Assembly: GCA_028564925.1 (NCBI GenBank)
Contig: CM053028.1
Coordinates: 359,763,302-359,827,301, forward strand
From: Lithobates sylvaticus
Taxonomy: Eukaryota; Chordata; Amphibia; Anura; Ranidae
Reading direction: 5' to 3'
DNA length: 64,000 nt
A program made the translations under genes and the position numbers. The notes below the pieces were generated by a model. It did no database searches. It was given only the letters and a program-made list of their open reading frames with translations, and had not been told where the DNA came from. Each line of letters begins with the position of its first letter. The first letter of the stretch is position 1. Below are positions 1 through 11,539 of this stretch, piece after piece.

Positions 1-2
1 TA

Positions 3-83
3 GTAGATAACAACACTTCATTAGAGCCCAGTACTGTGGATATGGCCCAAATGACTGAAAACCACAGAGATACAAATGAATAA
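3..83 (+). CDS. possible C-terminal tail of a host exon, very uncertain
   Basis: From the third base of the window one frame is open for 26 codons and ends at TAA. It reads as a polar tail (VDNNTSLEPSTVDMAQ then MTENHRDTNE). The composition is not repeat-like and no known transposon protein is recognised in it. An open run this short can occur by chance, so this is only a candidate for the end of a gene lying to the left of the window. Confidence 0.15.
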   Translation, partial: VDNNTSLEPSTVDMAQMTENHRDTNE

Positions 84-892
84 ATTGTTGTTATGGATTG
101 TTTACTTACTGTGCTTCTGAGCAAGAATACATTGGCTTCTTCCAAAGTACAGGACACACAGTGACACCAGACATCAAGTTCAGGCTTCCAGTAGAAAAGT
201 ATTTTAAGGAACCCCAGTGTAAAGATGTAACCGATAACACAAAGGATACTTCGACATTTTTCTGTTCTGTATCCAAACAGCTCCTGTCAGACAAAAAGAA
301 GGTTTGAAAAGGTAGTCAAGTTTACTAGGGCACTTTTTTGAAGATATTTGTCTGGTACTAAAATAACCTGGACCTGATTACCCATTAGCCTAAGAAACAG
401 ACTCTAACGCTCTACAATGACCATAGGAATCAGTCAACTTTCTTCTTTTTTTGACACACAGAAAGAAAGGAAAAAATTAGGTATAGATAAAGAGCTGGCA
501 ATGCAGGGGGAATTGTATTGTATGTGTGGTCAAACTAAGATGGTCCAGGATAATTTTTGATGGGATGAAGGATGTCAGGAGTGAGTTGATATGCAGGAAA
601 AATAATGAACCCATGGGGGTTATGTGACAAGACGGTAAAATGCAAGGAATTGCAATGAAGGATTTACAGTGATTTGACATATCGGAGGTAGTGCTCAGAT
701 GAGACACTGTGAACTGTGATTGGATGAGTCTACAGTATTGTGTTGTATTTTTTTTACCTTTTGTGCAATGGATCACATCCTTTGAGCAGGATGAATGTGT
801 CCATGGTTTGTAAGTTATCCAATGGAACAGGGCCGAAAAATGTGATTTCAGAACATCTTCACTCAGACTAACCCAGGACAGCATAATCCTTA
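84..892. other. anonymous non-coding stretch
   Basis: No gene, no recognisable repeat family and no hairpin was seen. Open frames are short and lack domain-like composition. If the window start is a last exon this would be its 3' flank. Confidence 0.4.
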
Positions 893-1140
893 CACCCCTT
901 TCACACTGAGGCAGTTTTCAAGTGTTTTAGCGCCAGAAATAGCACCTGTAAAGTGCCTGAAAACTGCCTTCCATGCTGCCCCATTTGTGAAAGCCTGAGT
1001 GCTTTCACACTGGGGCGGTGCGCTTGCAGGACGTTTGAAAAAGTCCTGCAAGCAGCATCGTTGGGGCGGTTTGGGAGCGATGTATGCAGCGCTCCTAAAA
1101 CACCCCTGCCCATTGCAATGAATGGGTAGCACTTCTGAAC
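893..1140. mobile_element. truncated Harbinger-type MITE, TTTCACACTGGGGCG family
   Basis: It starts with CCCCTTTCACACTGAGGC, the terminal motif of the complete MITEs near 48 kb, and contains the family's internal repeat (CTTTCACACTGGGGCGGTGC near 1012). The right terminus is missing. Complete copies of this family end at TTA, which suggests a PIF/Harbinger origin. Confidence 0.6.
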
Positions 1141-2000
1141 CAAAATTGCTTGATTCCTCTATCAAACACAGTCAGCGTTAATGGGGGAATCCCTCCTGTG
1201 AAGCTATTGTGTTCTTCCTGTGGGGGGGTAAGGGGAGCCATATCTTGTAGGAGAGCACATTTATTATTGCTAGCGGTTATAGCCACTGGCAATAATCGCA
1301 TGCCGAAGATCCAAGATGCTAATGTACCCAAGTCAATTAATGCCCATGCCCTGATCAGCTGTGAAGTTCCTGGTGTGTATCTTCTGAGGCTTTGGTGGGG
1401 AGACGTCAGGACATCTTTTCTGTGGATCACAGATCCAACAAAGCGCTTTGTGACCTCCCTGAATAAGAGGGGGGGGGGGGTCGCTGGCTTTCTGGTAAGC
1501 CTTCATTTTATTTGTGGTGATGGGTATCACGCTGCCAAGCATTTGATCATCATTTGCAATACACCCCCTCTTCATGGGACTCCTTCTGATGTAAATCAGC
1601 TGCATATGAACTTTTACTTTTTCTTTGCACATTGTTTGCACTTGTGATACTACATTGCACATGTTATGATTTATTTCATTTCAAACTGTATCAATTATTG
1701 CACAATTGCACTTTACTATACCATTTTTGGATGTATGTACATCACATGTGTTATGTGATTCGCATGAATTGAACTTTTTGCCCTAGTGCTGCACTTTTAT
1801 TTAAAATTTTTCTTTGTGCCTGACATCTGGATTATAGTGCTCAGCTGCTGGCTACTTTATGTACTAAGTGCGGATAACTCTTTACACTTAATCAATGGAT
1901 TGACTTGGGTACATTAGGCCTGCCCATAGATGGCTCAAATCTCAGCCAGTCACTGCTGAACTGGCCGAGGTTAGAACCGTCTATGGCCAGCTTAACGCTA
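1141..2000. other. non-coding stretch, no gene seen
   Basis: This holds a homopolymer G run at about 1471-1480 and AT-rich sequence from about 1600. Two overlapping frames of 165 and 111 codons on opposite strands have no domain, no conserved motif and poor coding composition, so they are not called as genes. About 1905-1990 resembles a degraded MITE end. Confidence 0.4.
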
Positions 2001-2330
2001 TCTATTTCTAACGATATTCCTCCTACCTCCTCCTGCCTTTCCTACCTAACCTGTATACTTCCTTATTTTTAATCCACTTTGGTCTGCTCATATGATCCCA
2101 TAGCTACTGTTCCCATGTGTCATTGAGTGGTAGCTGCAGTGGAGAAGAAGGAGCTGGGGATGGGAGCAGTTGTAGAACGCTCCCTTACAAAGAGCTGCCG
2201 GCTCACATAGCTGGACAGGAGCAGATTAAAATTAGGTAGGTATACAGATCTTTTTTAAACAGGTTAGGCAGGATAGGTAGGAGGAGGGAGGATTGAACAT
2301 TATTAAGAATAGATATAATTAGGGTTTTCT
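2001..2330. repeat. imperfect fold-back sequence
   Basis: The C/T-rich arm around 2008-2065 (TCCTCCTACCTCCTCCTGCC) has an imperfect reverse complement around 2235-2300 (AGGTAGGAGGAGGGAGGA). It looks like a decayed inverted-repeat MITE. No target duplication was found. Confidence 0.4.
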
Positions 2331-2621
2331 TCCAAAAGGCAATTATGCTGTCATAGCAAATGTATTGCAAACGGGCACATAAAAGAGCAAGCAAAGTGTG
2401 CAGGTAGATGCTGAAGGCATTGATTATCTCTGGATAGAACGACAGTGATCAGGACTGGTTTTCTAATCTAGGTGGACGGGTTTTATAAGACTGGCGTGCT
2501 TGAAATGTTGCATATTTTGAAAGGGTGTCACAAATGAAAAAAGGTTGAGAAACACTAATCTACATTTTAATGAGACCAACCAGACAAAATAATTTATATC
2601 TACATTGTGGTAGTAACACCC

Positions 2622-2798
2622 GTGTTGATTTACTAAAACCAGAGAGTGCAAAATCTGATGCAGCTCTGCATAGAAACCAATCAGCTTCCAGGTTTTTTTT
2701 TGTCAAAGCTTAATTGAACAAGCTGAAGATAGAAGCTGATTGGCTGCCATGCACAACTGCACCAGATTTTGCACTCTCCAGCCTTAGTAAATCAATGT
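2622..2798. repeat. fold-back MITE, TTTACTAAA/GAGAGTGCAAAATC family, copy 1
   Basis: The left arm (TTGATTTACTAAAACCAGAG, AGTGCAAAATCTGATGCAGC) is answered by its reverse complement on the right (GCACTCTCCAGCCTTAGTAA). The whole unit is a hairpin of about 175 bp. At least four more copies lie at 4.2, 6.7, 12.4 and 30.2 kb. It is non-coding. Confidence 0.75.
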
Positions 2799-3580
2799 GT
2801 TATATATCTTTTCATAAGTGCAAACAATACCTGTTGATCACCATAAATCCAGAGCCCAGCTCTGTGTCCTCTGCACTCTTTATCTAAAACAATGTTATCA
2901 GGAAGTTTGTTAGAACTACAGAACACCCACCCTATGTTATGGAGATGAGGGGAGAAGGAGGTAATCTGTAGTCCTAACACACTTCCTGTTCTAGGGTGAC
3001 AATGCTGCTCCTCTATAAATACAATACATGGATGAGTTTCCGCTCTAGGGCAGAAAGTGTGTTACTGGATCACTAGGTGAAAAGAAAGCATAAAAAGACT
3101 GACACAATAAACTAATACAGCCATCATATCTTTCAACTGGTAAGCTGCAATATGTTACATTTTTGTTCTTGGGTTTAAATACCATTTAACGCTAAACTCT
3201 ATGTTAACCAAATGTTGTCTAAATAAAAGTGGCATAAGTATTCTCATTTGCAGTAATCCGGTCTGAAACATGGTCTCTATGCAGAGTGACTGGTCTTGTA
3301 GCTGCTTCATCCCTTAGTTTTCTGCAAGCAGCTTGTAGTGGGTGTACTTGTTGGGCTCCTACTACAGCACTGCTCTCTGCACAGGCTATGTACAGCACAG
3401 TGATGATGTCACAGCACTGCTACCTTTACAAGGTAATAACTGGGATTGCAAAGGCATTTGGTTCCTTATAAAGTGTTTTTATATCTTTTGTAGCTTTTGA
3501 CAAATATATTGTATTTAAGTTGAGCCTCTGCCCTGAAAAGCTGTTTAGAAAAGGGCAGCTGTAACATGGAGTATGTAAGC
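2799..3580. other. anonymous non-coding stretch
   Basis: Single-copy-looking sequence with no gene recognised. Short frames at 3286-3471 and 3426-3644 overlap on opposite strands and show no motif. Confidence 0.4.
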
Positions 3581-4077
3581 ACTGGGTGTAGAGTTGCCAC
3601 TTTTTCTTCAAGCCAAACGTGAACACTTTACCGGTACGCAGCATATATTTTATTTTTTTACGGGGAACACTTTGGACCGTGGTATAAAAATATAACTCTG
3701 CTTACCAAAGCCCCCACTTACATCAGAATCCCCAGCATTCCCCATTAAATCAGGGTTCCCAAAGCTTCCCCTTACTTCAGAGTCCACAGAATACTTCTTA
3801 CATCTGCAGGACAGAGAAGGGAGAGAGGGGGCTTATGCACTGGGTGGTTGTGGTACTTGGTTAATGGGGAGCATAGGTTGGTGAAACCCAGGCAACAGAG
3901 GGAATCTGCGTAACACTGGGTGAATAGGGCGTGCCCTGGCACACCTAAGTTGGAGGGGGGGTTGCAGTCCCATCTGAATAATGTGTCCGGGTTTCAGACA
4001 GTCTGAAACCTGGACACATAATTCAAAACCCGGACTGTACAGGTGAGTCCTGGACAGGTGGCAACCCTAACTGGGTG
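3581..4077. mobile_element. hAT-type MITE with 8-bp target duplication
   Basis: The element (3589-4069) begins TAGAGTTGCCAC and ends GGTGGCAACCCTA, an inverted pair. ACTGGGTG lies directly on both sides (3581-3588 and 4070-4077), a perfect 8-bp duplication. Eight-base duplications with TAGRG-like termini are typical of hAT elements. No transposase is inside. A sister copy lies at 4568-6569. Confidence 0.75.
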
Positions 4078-4204
4078 CTGCTTGAAAGTAAACTGGTAAG
4101 TGATCCTTTGACCCCTTTTAGCAGTTTCATAAGTGAACTTCTGGTGAAGTGATTCAGCCCTTCCTCACAACACACAGCTTGGAACAAACAGCCAAATTCA
4201 CTAG

Positions 4205-4510
4205 GGTTTGTTTACTAAAACTGGAGAGGGCAGAATCTGGTGCAGCTGTGTATGGTAGCCAATCAGCTTTTAAGTTCAGCTTGTTCAATTAAGCTCTGCC
4301 AAAAAGCAAAAGACCTTCGCAATGAATGGGCAGCACTTTGAAAGCGCTGCAAAACTGGACTTTTTACTCTTTCTTTGGCGTAAAAAGCGCCCTGCTAGTG
4401 GCCAAAAAGCGGCGCAAAAGTGCTGCTAAAGCGATGCAAAAACGAGCGGCACTTAAGCACTGAACGCTGGGCATCCCAGTGTGAAACTAGCCTTAGTAAA
4501 TTAACCCCTG
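4205..4510. repeat. fold-back MITE copy 2 interrupted by a Harbinger-type MITE fragment
   Basis: The left arm (GTTTACTAAAACTGGAGAGG) sits near 4209 and a short right end (CCTTAGTAAATTAACC) near 4493. Between about 4313 and 4492 lies a piece of the other MITE family, recognisable by its end CCAGTGTGAAACTAGCC. The insertion has replaced much of the right arm. Confidence 0.6.
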
Positions 4511-4559
4511 TGACTTCTGACTTGATTCTCTTATCACTAGCAGGGATTGCAGGAGGTTG

Positions 4560-6577
4560 ATATCAAGTAGGGTTGCCACTTGTTTTTTTTTTTTTTTTTT
4601 CCAATAAAAAGTTTTTATTGTGCAAATAAATCGTCTTAACAACATGTGTGCAACACCAATACATTCTCATAGGGCATCATACAGTACATTATAGCCATTC
4701 AGTCCACCTCAGATAACCACTCCCTAATTGTAGGTGTGTGTGTTGACTTCCAGTGTCTTGGGATAATTGTTTTTGCTGCGTTTAGCATGTGGCGAACAAC
4801 CGATTTTTTATACCTACTTAGTGAGTAGTTTGATATGTGTAGCAAACAGCACTCAGGTGTAAAATTCAGTTCAGTTTCTGTTATGGCGAGGATCTGAGTG
4901 CAGACCTCATCCCAGAAGCCATGCAGAAGTGGGCAATCCCACCAGATATGCAGCATAGTGCCCTTATCTATGCCACACCTCCAACAGTTCTCTGATGCCT
5001 CTGGGTACCATGCGTGCAATCTGGACGGGGTAAAGTACCAATTTGTTAGCACTTTATAGGAAGTTTCCTGGGTGCTGGTACTGATGGAACACTTGTGTGC
5101 TAGAATGCATGCATTTCCCCATTGTTCCTCTGTAAAGGTCTTTTTGAGGGCTGTTTCCCAATCCTTTTTGTGTTTGCCTGGTTGTCTGTTCCTATTAGTC
5201 TGTAGCCAGTTGTACATCGGTGAAGTGGCTTTACTCACTGGTTCTCCCTTGATGCACAACTGTTCAAACCAAGTTTGTTCTCTCAGAAATTGTTGTCTAT
5301 TGGCAGTGCAGTGGACATAATCATGTTATTGCCTGCTTTGCCAGTAAGTAAAATGTTTTGCCTGCAGTTCTATGTTTAGTTCATCAAAAGTTTTGAGTCT
5401 GCCCTTATCTACACAATGTGCAATAGTCATGGGTGTATTATCCTCTCTGTGTGGGAAGGACATCGCCGTATGTCCTAATGTAAACGCCTTGTTATGAATC
5501 AGTGGGGTCAAGGGACCAGGAGTGGAAGCGAGATTATATTGTTGTGACACTATGTGGAAAATCTCCAGTGTTGGTCCTATTGTAGGGTGTAGGGTTAAGT
5601 TGGTAGAGCGTGCCTCTTTATTGACCCATGGTAGGAATATCAACAGGGTCTTCGTCTGTAGGCTTTCTATTCCCACCCAATCTTTGGAGGATGCATGACA
5701 GTTCCAGTCTAGGATTTGTGTCAAATGTGTTGCATAGTAATAATGTTTGAAATTAGGTAGGTTAATACCTCCTTCCGGTTTTGGTGCAGTCAAGGTTAGC
5801 ATGCTAATTCGGGATTTCTTCCCAGCCCAGGTAAATTCTCTCAATGTCGTGTGTAATAGGGAGAAGAAGTTTTTGGGCAGTTTGATGGGCAGAGTGTATT
5901 GCACCCTGGGCAATCTCCCAAACCACGATAGCGGCTTTAGATTCCAGAGCTGAAGGTCCCGCCGTAAATTATGTAAAAAGGGAAGGTCATTTTGTGAGTA
6001 AAGGCTATCCAACTCTGGAGTAAGCCATGTCCCTAGGTACTTGAGCTTGGTATTTACCCACTTAAAGGGGCAGTTGGACTTGGTATGCTGCAGTTGCCCC
6101 GGGCCTAAGGATATGTTAAGCGCCTCTGACTCTCATAATTGATTTTGAAATTGGCCATGTATCCGAACAGTTCAAAATCTTTAATCAGGTTTGGGATTGT
6201 TATATGGAGTTGTGTAAGGACAAATAGAAGGTCATCTGCGTAGGTGGCTATTTTGTAATGTGTGGATCCTAAACATAGTCCTTTAACTGATAAATTATCA
6301 TTTATTGTGCATATACATGGTTCTAGTGTGAGGATAAACAGTATTGGGTTGTTTTGTTTTTTAGCATACACTATAGGATAACAGACCTGGGACACCTTCG
6401 GGGGCTCCAAAGAGAGTATTAATGCGGTGCGCATCACCCTCTTGTCAGGCCCTGTTTCAATCCACATTCCAGTCTGAATAATGTGCCCAGGTTTCAGGGG
6501 GACTTAAACCCAGACACATGATTCAAAACCTAGACTGTGCAGATGAATCCCGTACAGGTTGCAACCCTAATATCAAG
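4560..6577. mobile_element. hAT-type MITE carrying an L1 fragment
   Basis: The outer element (4568-6569) begins TAGGGTTGCCACTTG and ends GGTTGCAACCCTA. It is flanked by a perfect 8-bp duplication, ATATCAAG, at 4560-4567 and 6570-6577. Its right part (from about 6467) matches the neighbouring MITE at 3589-4069. The middle is occupied by a 5'-truncated L1, which shows the order of events: MITE first, LINE later. Confidence 0.75.
4579..6467 (-). mobile_element. 5'-truncated L1-clade LINE, ORF2 C-terminal half
   Basis: The element reads right to left. It starts inside the reverse transcriptase, with the catalytic box ATYADDLLF near 6240, and continues through a thumb/C-terminal region (PKPEGGINLPNFKHYYYA near 5750). 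It ends with the cysteine motif ENCWRCG...LHIWWDC near 4960 and a final SRYKKSVVRHMLNAAKT block near 4790. The T run at 4579-4600 on the plus strand is its poly(A) tail, next to an AATAAA-like signal. The protein is split into three frames (6467-6105, 6012-5326, 5259-4699), so it is inactive. The order and motifs match L1-clade ORF2; endonuclease and ORF1 are absent because of 5' truncation. Confidence 0.85.
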
Positions 6578-6707
6578 ACAGAATCAGGGACCTTTGCAAA
6601 CTGTATAAAAATAATTAAAATTTCATCACGAAATTTAAAACTTAAAATACATTTTTTATATCTCTCAGCCTTTTAGCTTTTGAGTAGATATTTATTAACT
6701 AAGGGAC

Positions 6708-6941
6708 ATATAGGCATTCGCGACTTTTAAGTACAAAATGGGATTTATTTACTATCACTGGAGAGTGCAAAATCAGGCTCACTTCTGCATAGAAACCAAT
6801 TAGCTTCTAACCCCAGCTTGTTCAATTAAGCTTTGGTAATAAAACCTGGAAGCTCATTGGTTTCTATGCAGAAGTGAGCCTGATTTTGCACTCTCCAGCT
6901 ATAGTAAATAAAGCCCATTGGGCAAGTGGGGTATGCCTGTA
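6708..6941. repeat. fold-back MITE copy 3 inside a wider palindrome
   Basis: The inner hairpin (about 6742-6915) is the TTTACTAAA/GAGAGTGCAAAATC unit. It is flanked by an outer inverted pair, TTTTAAGTACAAAATGGGAT on the left and CCCATTGGGCAAGTGGGGTA on the right. The outer pair matches the better preserved palindrome at 12359-12601, so both are copies of the same composite element. Confidence 0.7.
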
Positions 6942-7026
6942 AATAGTAGTATAGGAACTATTTACAATGATTACATGTATAAAAGCCCCACAGATCTCTC
7001 TTACCACCTGGTTATATTTAATAATG

Positions 7027-7030
7027 GATA

Positions 7031-7061
<31 letters not shown>

Positions 7062-7078
7062 TTGGGGGGGGGGGGGGT
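7027..7078. repeat. (TA)n followed by T and G homopolymers
   Basis: A dinucleotide TA run passes into T and then G homopolymer. It is a simple repeat with no gene. Confidence 0.9.
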
Positions 7079-7262
7079 TACAAGCACTTTAAATGCCCTG
7101 CCACTTAACACATTGATAGGAACTGGTTGCACTCTCAGTAGGCAGTGACCTATTTGCTCCACAAATATACAAATTATACAAATCATTGAAGGCACATATA
7201 TACTGGTCCTGCACAAAGGTAACTTTTTTTGATAGAGCAGAGTGTACATCTGCTGAAAACTA

Positions 7263-8059
7263 TTAACCCCCCTGGCGGTAATCCTGAGTCTGGCTCGGGG
7301 TGGAACTTTAGTACCATAAGCGGTATCCCCGAGCCAGACTCGCATTGCAGGATACAAGGAGACTTACTTACCTTGTGCCCTGGATCCTGCGATGTCCTCC
7401 CGCTGTGTGTGCGAGCTGTCTCCTCGCTCGATTCACACAGTACCCGAGTGCTGCTGATCTCCATTCCCCGTGACGTTACGATGCACGGGAGCGGAGATCG
7501 GCGCCAAATTCAAAAAAGTTAAAACACACAATACACATACAGTACTGTAATCTTACAGATTACAGTACTGTATAAAAAAAAAATACACATCCCCTTTGTC
7601 CCTAGTGGTCTGTCCAGTGCCCTGCATGTAATTTTATATAATAAATAAAAAAAATTCTGCCTGGAAACTGGAGATTGTCCATAGCAACCAAAAAGTGTCC
7701 CTTTATGTCAAAAGTGGTTTTAGATCAGCTAGAAAACAGCGATAATAAATTAGAATCACAATTCGTCATCAAACATAAATTTAATGACAGCGACAATTCT
7801 ACAACCGAGCAAATTTGTTTTTGATTTGATTAAATTATTGAATGATTTTTATAGTTATTTATTATATTATAATTTATGATTTTGTGTTTCAAACTTTATC
7901 ATATCCGGGATGTCTACTAGACTCTGGTTTGGACAGATTTAAGTGAGTTATTCATAAGAATTGCATGCCTACAATATAAAACGCTGAATTTCCATGCAGA
8001 ATAATTGTACCGCTTTTGGTACAAAATTCCAGACATAATCATACCACCAGGGAGGTTAA
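7263..8059. mobile_element. piggyBac-type MITE with TTAA ends
   Basis: The left end is TTAACCCCCCTGGCGGTA and the right end is TACCACCAGGGAGGTTAA, an inverted pair with TTAA at both outer edges. TTAA duplication is the signature of piggyBac insertion. A second inverted pair (GAGTCTGGCTCGGGG / CCCCGAGCCAGACTCG, about 7285-7341) lies just inside the left end. At about 800 bp with no transposase, it is non-autonomous. Most of the interior is AT-rich with no coding signal. Confidence 0.75.
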
Positions 8060-9430
8060 GGAACCAGACTGTCCAAAAAACACATACCATTGACATTTTT
8101 TTTCATATCACATCTTAACGCAACCTTTAAAAACACTTCCTCGTACCGAAGAGTTATCATAATATTTCATCCTATTTCCTGAAATTACAAGCATGTGAAG
8201 CATAATATTCACATAGCACCTAGTTACATTGTAGACATCTAGACTGGCAGTATATCGTGGTCATGCTGCCGGCTTGCTGTGAGCTATATCTAGTCTGGTA
8301 GATTTTATATTTGGTTAGCATTAGATTTACCAATAATATCTAGTGTGAGAGCATGCCAAAACAATCAATTCAGTTTATATTCAATCAGGTAGACTTACTA
8401 AATTTACATTAGATTGTCCAGTCATGGCAACACTTGTGTCAGCTCAGCTCTAAGGCGATGATAACATTAATTGTAGCAATGCGTATTGATCCCTTCTGGG
8501 TTGATTGCACCCAGACAATCTGGTTTCCCAAATAAGGATGGCCCCAGAGGTAACTACATAGTGTAAAAGCATACATGTTCCACAAAATGGGCATGTGTGT
8601 TTATGTATTAGTAATAAAAAAATATTTGGGAGTTAGCTAATACATGCATGAGCCTACCTGTAACCCCATGGTTATTTTTACTGATCAATATAGTGAGGGG
8701 AAATGAAGGGATTAAAGTATGGCAGGTTATTATAATAATCAGATTGCTACTTTGGAATTTGGAATGCTACAGGCTCAGAACACTTGTTAATTCTTTTTAA
8801 CACTTGCGAAACATGATATTCAGCTACACTCAGTAACACTGCAGTTTTTCAGACATACTATTATAATCTGTCTCTAGAACTGTTATATATTGTGTATTTG
8901 TAACGATTCCCATTTCCACCCAATATGTTTCAGTCATAAATCAATAGTTCATTTAAATGAAGAGGTGCATTAAATAGCATCATGTTTGTATGTAAAATGA
9001 ACAAAGAAAATGTGCCATACCATTTCATTTTCCTGGCCTTCATTAAGGACCCCCTGTGTGGTCATTGCTGGGTGCTGTTCTCCAGTATAAGTCACAAAGA
9101 GGGAACTTGTCTGCTTAATGAGCCTTGAGAGATTATAGCAAGTGTACACCCTCTCTAATCACCGCCTTCAGAAAACTCCACCTTTTTGTAGCAGCTCTGG
9201 TTTTTCAGGGATGATTGTATGAAATATGCTTAAGGCTAAGAGCTCATAGCATTCCTCTGTACAAAGCAACTGTAGTTAAAAATGTGAAATTTAAATATAC
9301 TAAAACAACAGTTAATGCTAGTATATTTTCCATAAGTCACTATCATACTGCATAGCTAAAAAGCAATATCTGTTACTTTTGGTCCATGTCAGTAAGAAGG
9401 GCATGATAAATGACATGTTAGATGCAACAT
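8060..9430. other. anonymous AT-rich non-coding stretch
   Basis: No gene, no hairpin and no recognised repeat family. Possibly old intronic or intergenic host sequence. Confidence 0.4.
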
Positions 9431-9432
9431 GG

Positions 9433-9527
9433 ATTGATTTACTAAAGTAGTAGAGCATGTTTACTTTGCAAAGTAAAAAAAAAAAATCACTTTGCAAAAT
9501 AAACATGCTCTACTTAGTAAATAAACC
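9433..9527. repeat. short hairpin repeat around an A run
   Basis: The left arm GAGCATGTTTACTTTGCAAA is followed by an A-rich loop and its reverse complement TTTGCAAAATAAACATGCTC. The outer ends (GATTTACTAAAG and CTTAGTAAATAAACC) share the TTTACTAAA end of the larger fold-back family, so this is probably a related but different member. Confidence 0.6.
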
Positions 9528-10386
9528 AGTAAGGATGTATGCATTATACCTTTCTAACGTTTTCAACAAATAAAGTAGATGAATGGGAAAATATAAATGC
9601 CTCTTTTATTAAACCCTTAATAAGTTCAATATATTTAAATAGGATGCACCTCTTCTCTAAACATGTGATTAATATGCAGGTTATGACCTACAGTCATGGC
9701 CAAAAATATTGGCACCCCTGCATTTCTGTCAGATAATGCACCACTTCACCCAGAAAATTGTTGCAATTACAAATGTTTAGGCATTCTCGTGTTTATTTCT
9801 TTGGTTTGTATTGGTATGACAAAAAAAAATTAAAATGCAGAAACAACAAGCCAAATCTGACACATTCCATGCAAAAGTCCAAAAATGGACTGGACAAAAT
9901 TCTTGGCACCCTCAAATTTGCTAGCACATCCCTAGGAAAAAATAACTGAAATCAATCACTTCCTGTAACCATCAGTAAGATTCTTACACCTCTCTACTGG
10001 AAATTTGGACCACTTTTCTTTTGCCACCTGCTCCAGGTCTCTCAGATTGGGAGGGTTCTTTTTCCCAACTGCTCTTTTGAGATTTCTCCACAGGTGTTCT
10101 ATGGGATTAAGATCTGGACTCATTGCTGGCCAGTTCAGTACTTTCCAGTGCTTTGTCTTAAACCATTTCTGGGTGCTTTTGATGTGTGCTCTGGGTCATT
10201 GTCCTACTGTAAGAGAAATGACCTCTGACAGAGACCCAACTTTCTGACACTGGTCCTTATATTGCACCCCAGGATTCTTTGGTAGTCTTCAGATTTCATA
10301 ATGCCATGCACCCTGTAAAGACATTCAGTGTCAGAAACATGTTATGATAGACATGTATTACTAGACTATAATGTAGCAATAAAATG

Positions 10387-10432
10387 AGCTCTACATGTTT
10401 TGCGAAAATTGCTTCTTCAGGAGCTTTATATA
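10387..10432 (-). ncRNA. hammerhead-ribozyme-like core, left terminal repeat
   Basis: On the minus strand the sequence reads CTGAAGAAGC, then a short loop, then TCGCAAAACATGTAGAGC. It is laid out like the hammerhead core CUGAUGA-stem II-GAAA and is the decayed partner of the copy at 14424-14460. Activity is not expected from these core changes. Confidence 0.4.
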
Positions 10433-11124
10433 TAGGAGAGAAAGAGACAATCAATAATCACAACGCAATAGAGCTATGTATAATAGATAGATAGTCTCAA
10501 AGTATGCAGAGAACACCAAGACTGCACCCAGGAGAAAACAAATGGACACACAGCATGCAAAGTGCGTAACGGGCGATATGTGGGGGCGTGGCAGATAGAA
10601 AATGTATAAACATATGTCTATATAGATGCACCAGGAAAGTACAGCACCTAAATTGTATAGGCAAAGGGAAAAGAAAGGGAAAAATAAACTGTAAAATAAT
10701 TGGGAAAACTACACCCATATCCGGATATTTTCATGCGCTGGAGTAAGGAGGATCCTACCTATGCCTACCTTAGTATGAACAATAGATATTTGTAGATTTA
10801 ATCTGTAGTATGTAGCTGGGATCTTCAAATATGGCTTTAAATGTGCTTAGTGGCAAAAGCATGCCATCACCTGATAATTATACTTGGTATATAAAGTTAA
10901 TGCCAGTATCAATAGAGCTGGACAGGTATTAAACCCAAGGAGATTTGCATCATAAAGAAGTCTTTTTAAGTATACCGCTAAAGCTTAAAGCACAAAAAAC
11001 ACAAAGAGGGTTGAATCCACACCATCTGTAAAGATAGGAATGTCTCCCGTAAATAATCTATAAATCCTGTTAGTGCCATCAAACGCTGAGTAGAAACAAT
11101 AGGTACATACCCAGCCAAGTAGAG

Positions 11125-11537
11125 TTATGCCACGTACACATGACTGGACTTTCCGGCAGACTAGGTCCGACGGTCTTCCCGACGGACTTTCGGCAGAGTT
11201 CCGAACGAATGGACTTGGCCACACACAAGAGTCCATTCGAAAGTTCGCTCGTTTTGAATGTGATGACATAAACGGGACTAAAAAAGGAAGTTCAATAGCC
11301 AGTAGCCAATAGCTTCCATTGCGTCGTATTTGGTCCATCGGACCAGCATACAGATGAACGATTTTTCCCATAGAAATTGAGTCCATCGGATAGATTTGAA
11401 ACATGTTCTATTTCTAGGCCTGTCTGATTTTTTTAACGAAAAACGATCAGATTAGCCCACACACGATCGGATTGTCCGACTGACTAATTCCGTCGGACCT
11501 AGTCTGCCGGAAAGCCGGTCGTGTGTACGCAGCATAA
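11125..11537. mobile_element. Harbinger-type MITE
   Basis: The ends TTATGCCACGTACACATGAC and GTGTGTACGCAGCATAA form an inverted pair. Inner blocks (GGCAGACTAGGTCCGACGG on the left, CCGTCGGACCTAGTCTGCC on the right) are also mirrored. The terminal sequence and the CCGACGG/CCGATCGTGTG-rich interior resemble the ends of the complete Harbinger element at 34.3-43.9 kb, so it is probably a non-autonomous relative. It sits inside the Penelope-like element. Confidence 0.7.
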
Positions 11538-11539
11538 GA

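Noticed and set aside
1150-1662. 165- and 109-codon overlapping frames
   Set aside because: They overlap on opposite strands, have no conserved motif and lie next to a MITE fragment.
10005-10247. 80-codon plus-strand frame
   Set aside because: It is the antisense shadow of the Tc1 transposase block ending in NPIEHLWRNLK on the minus strand.
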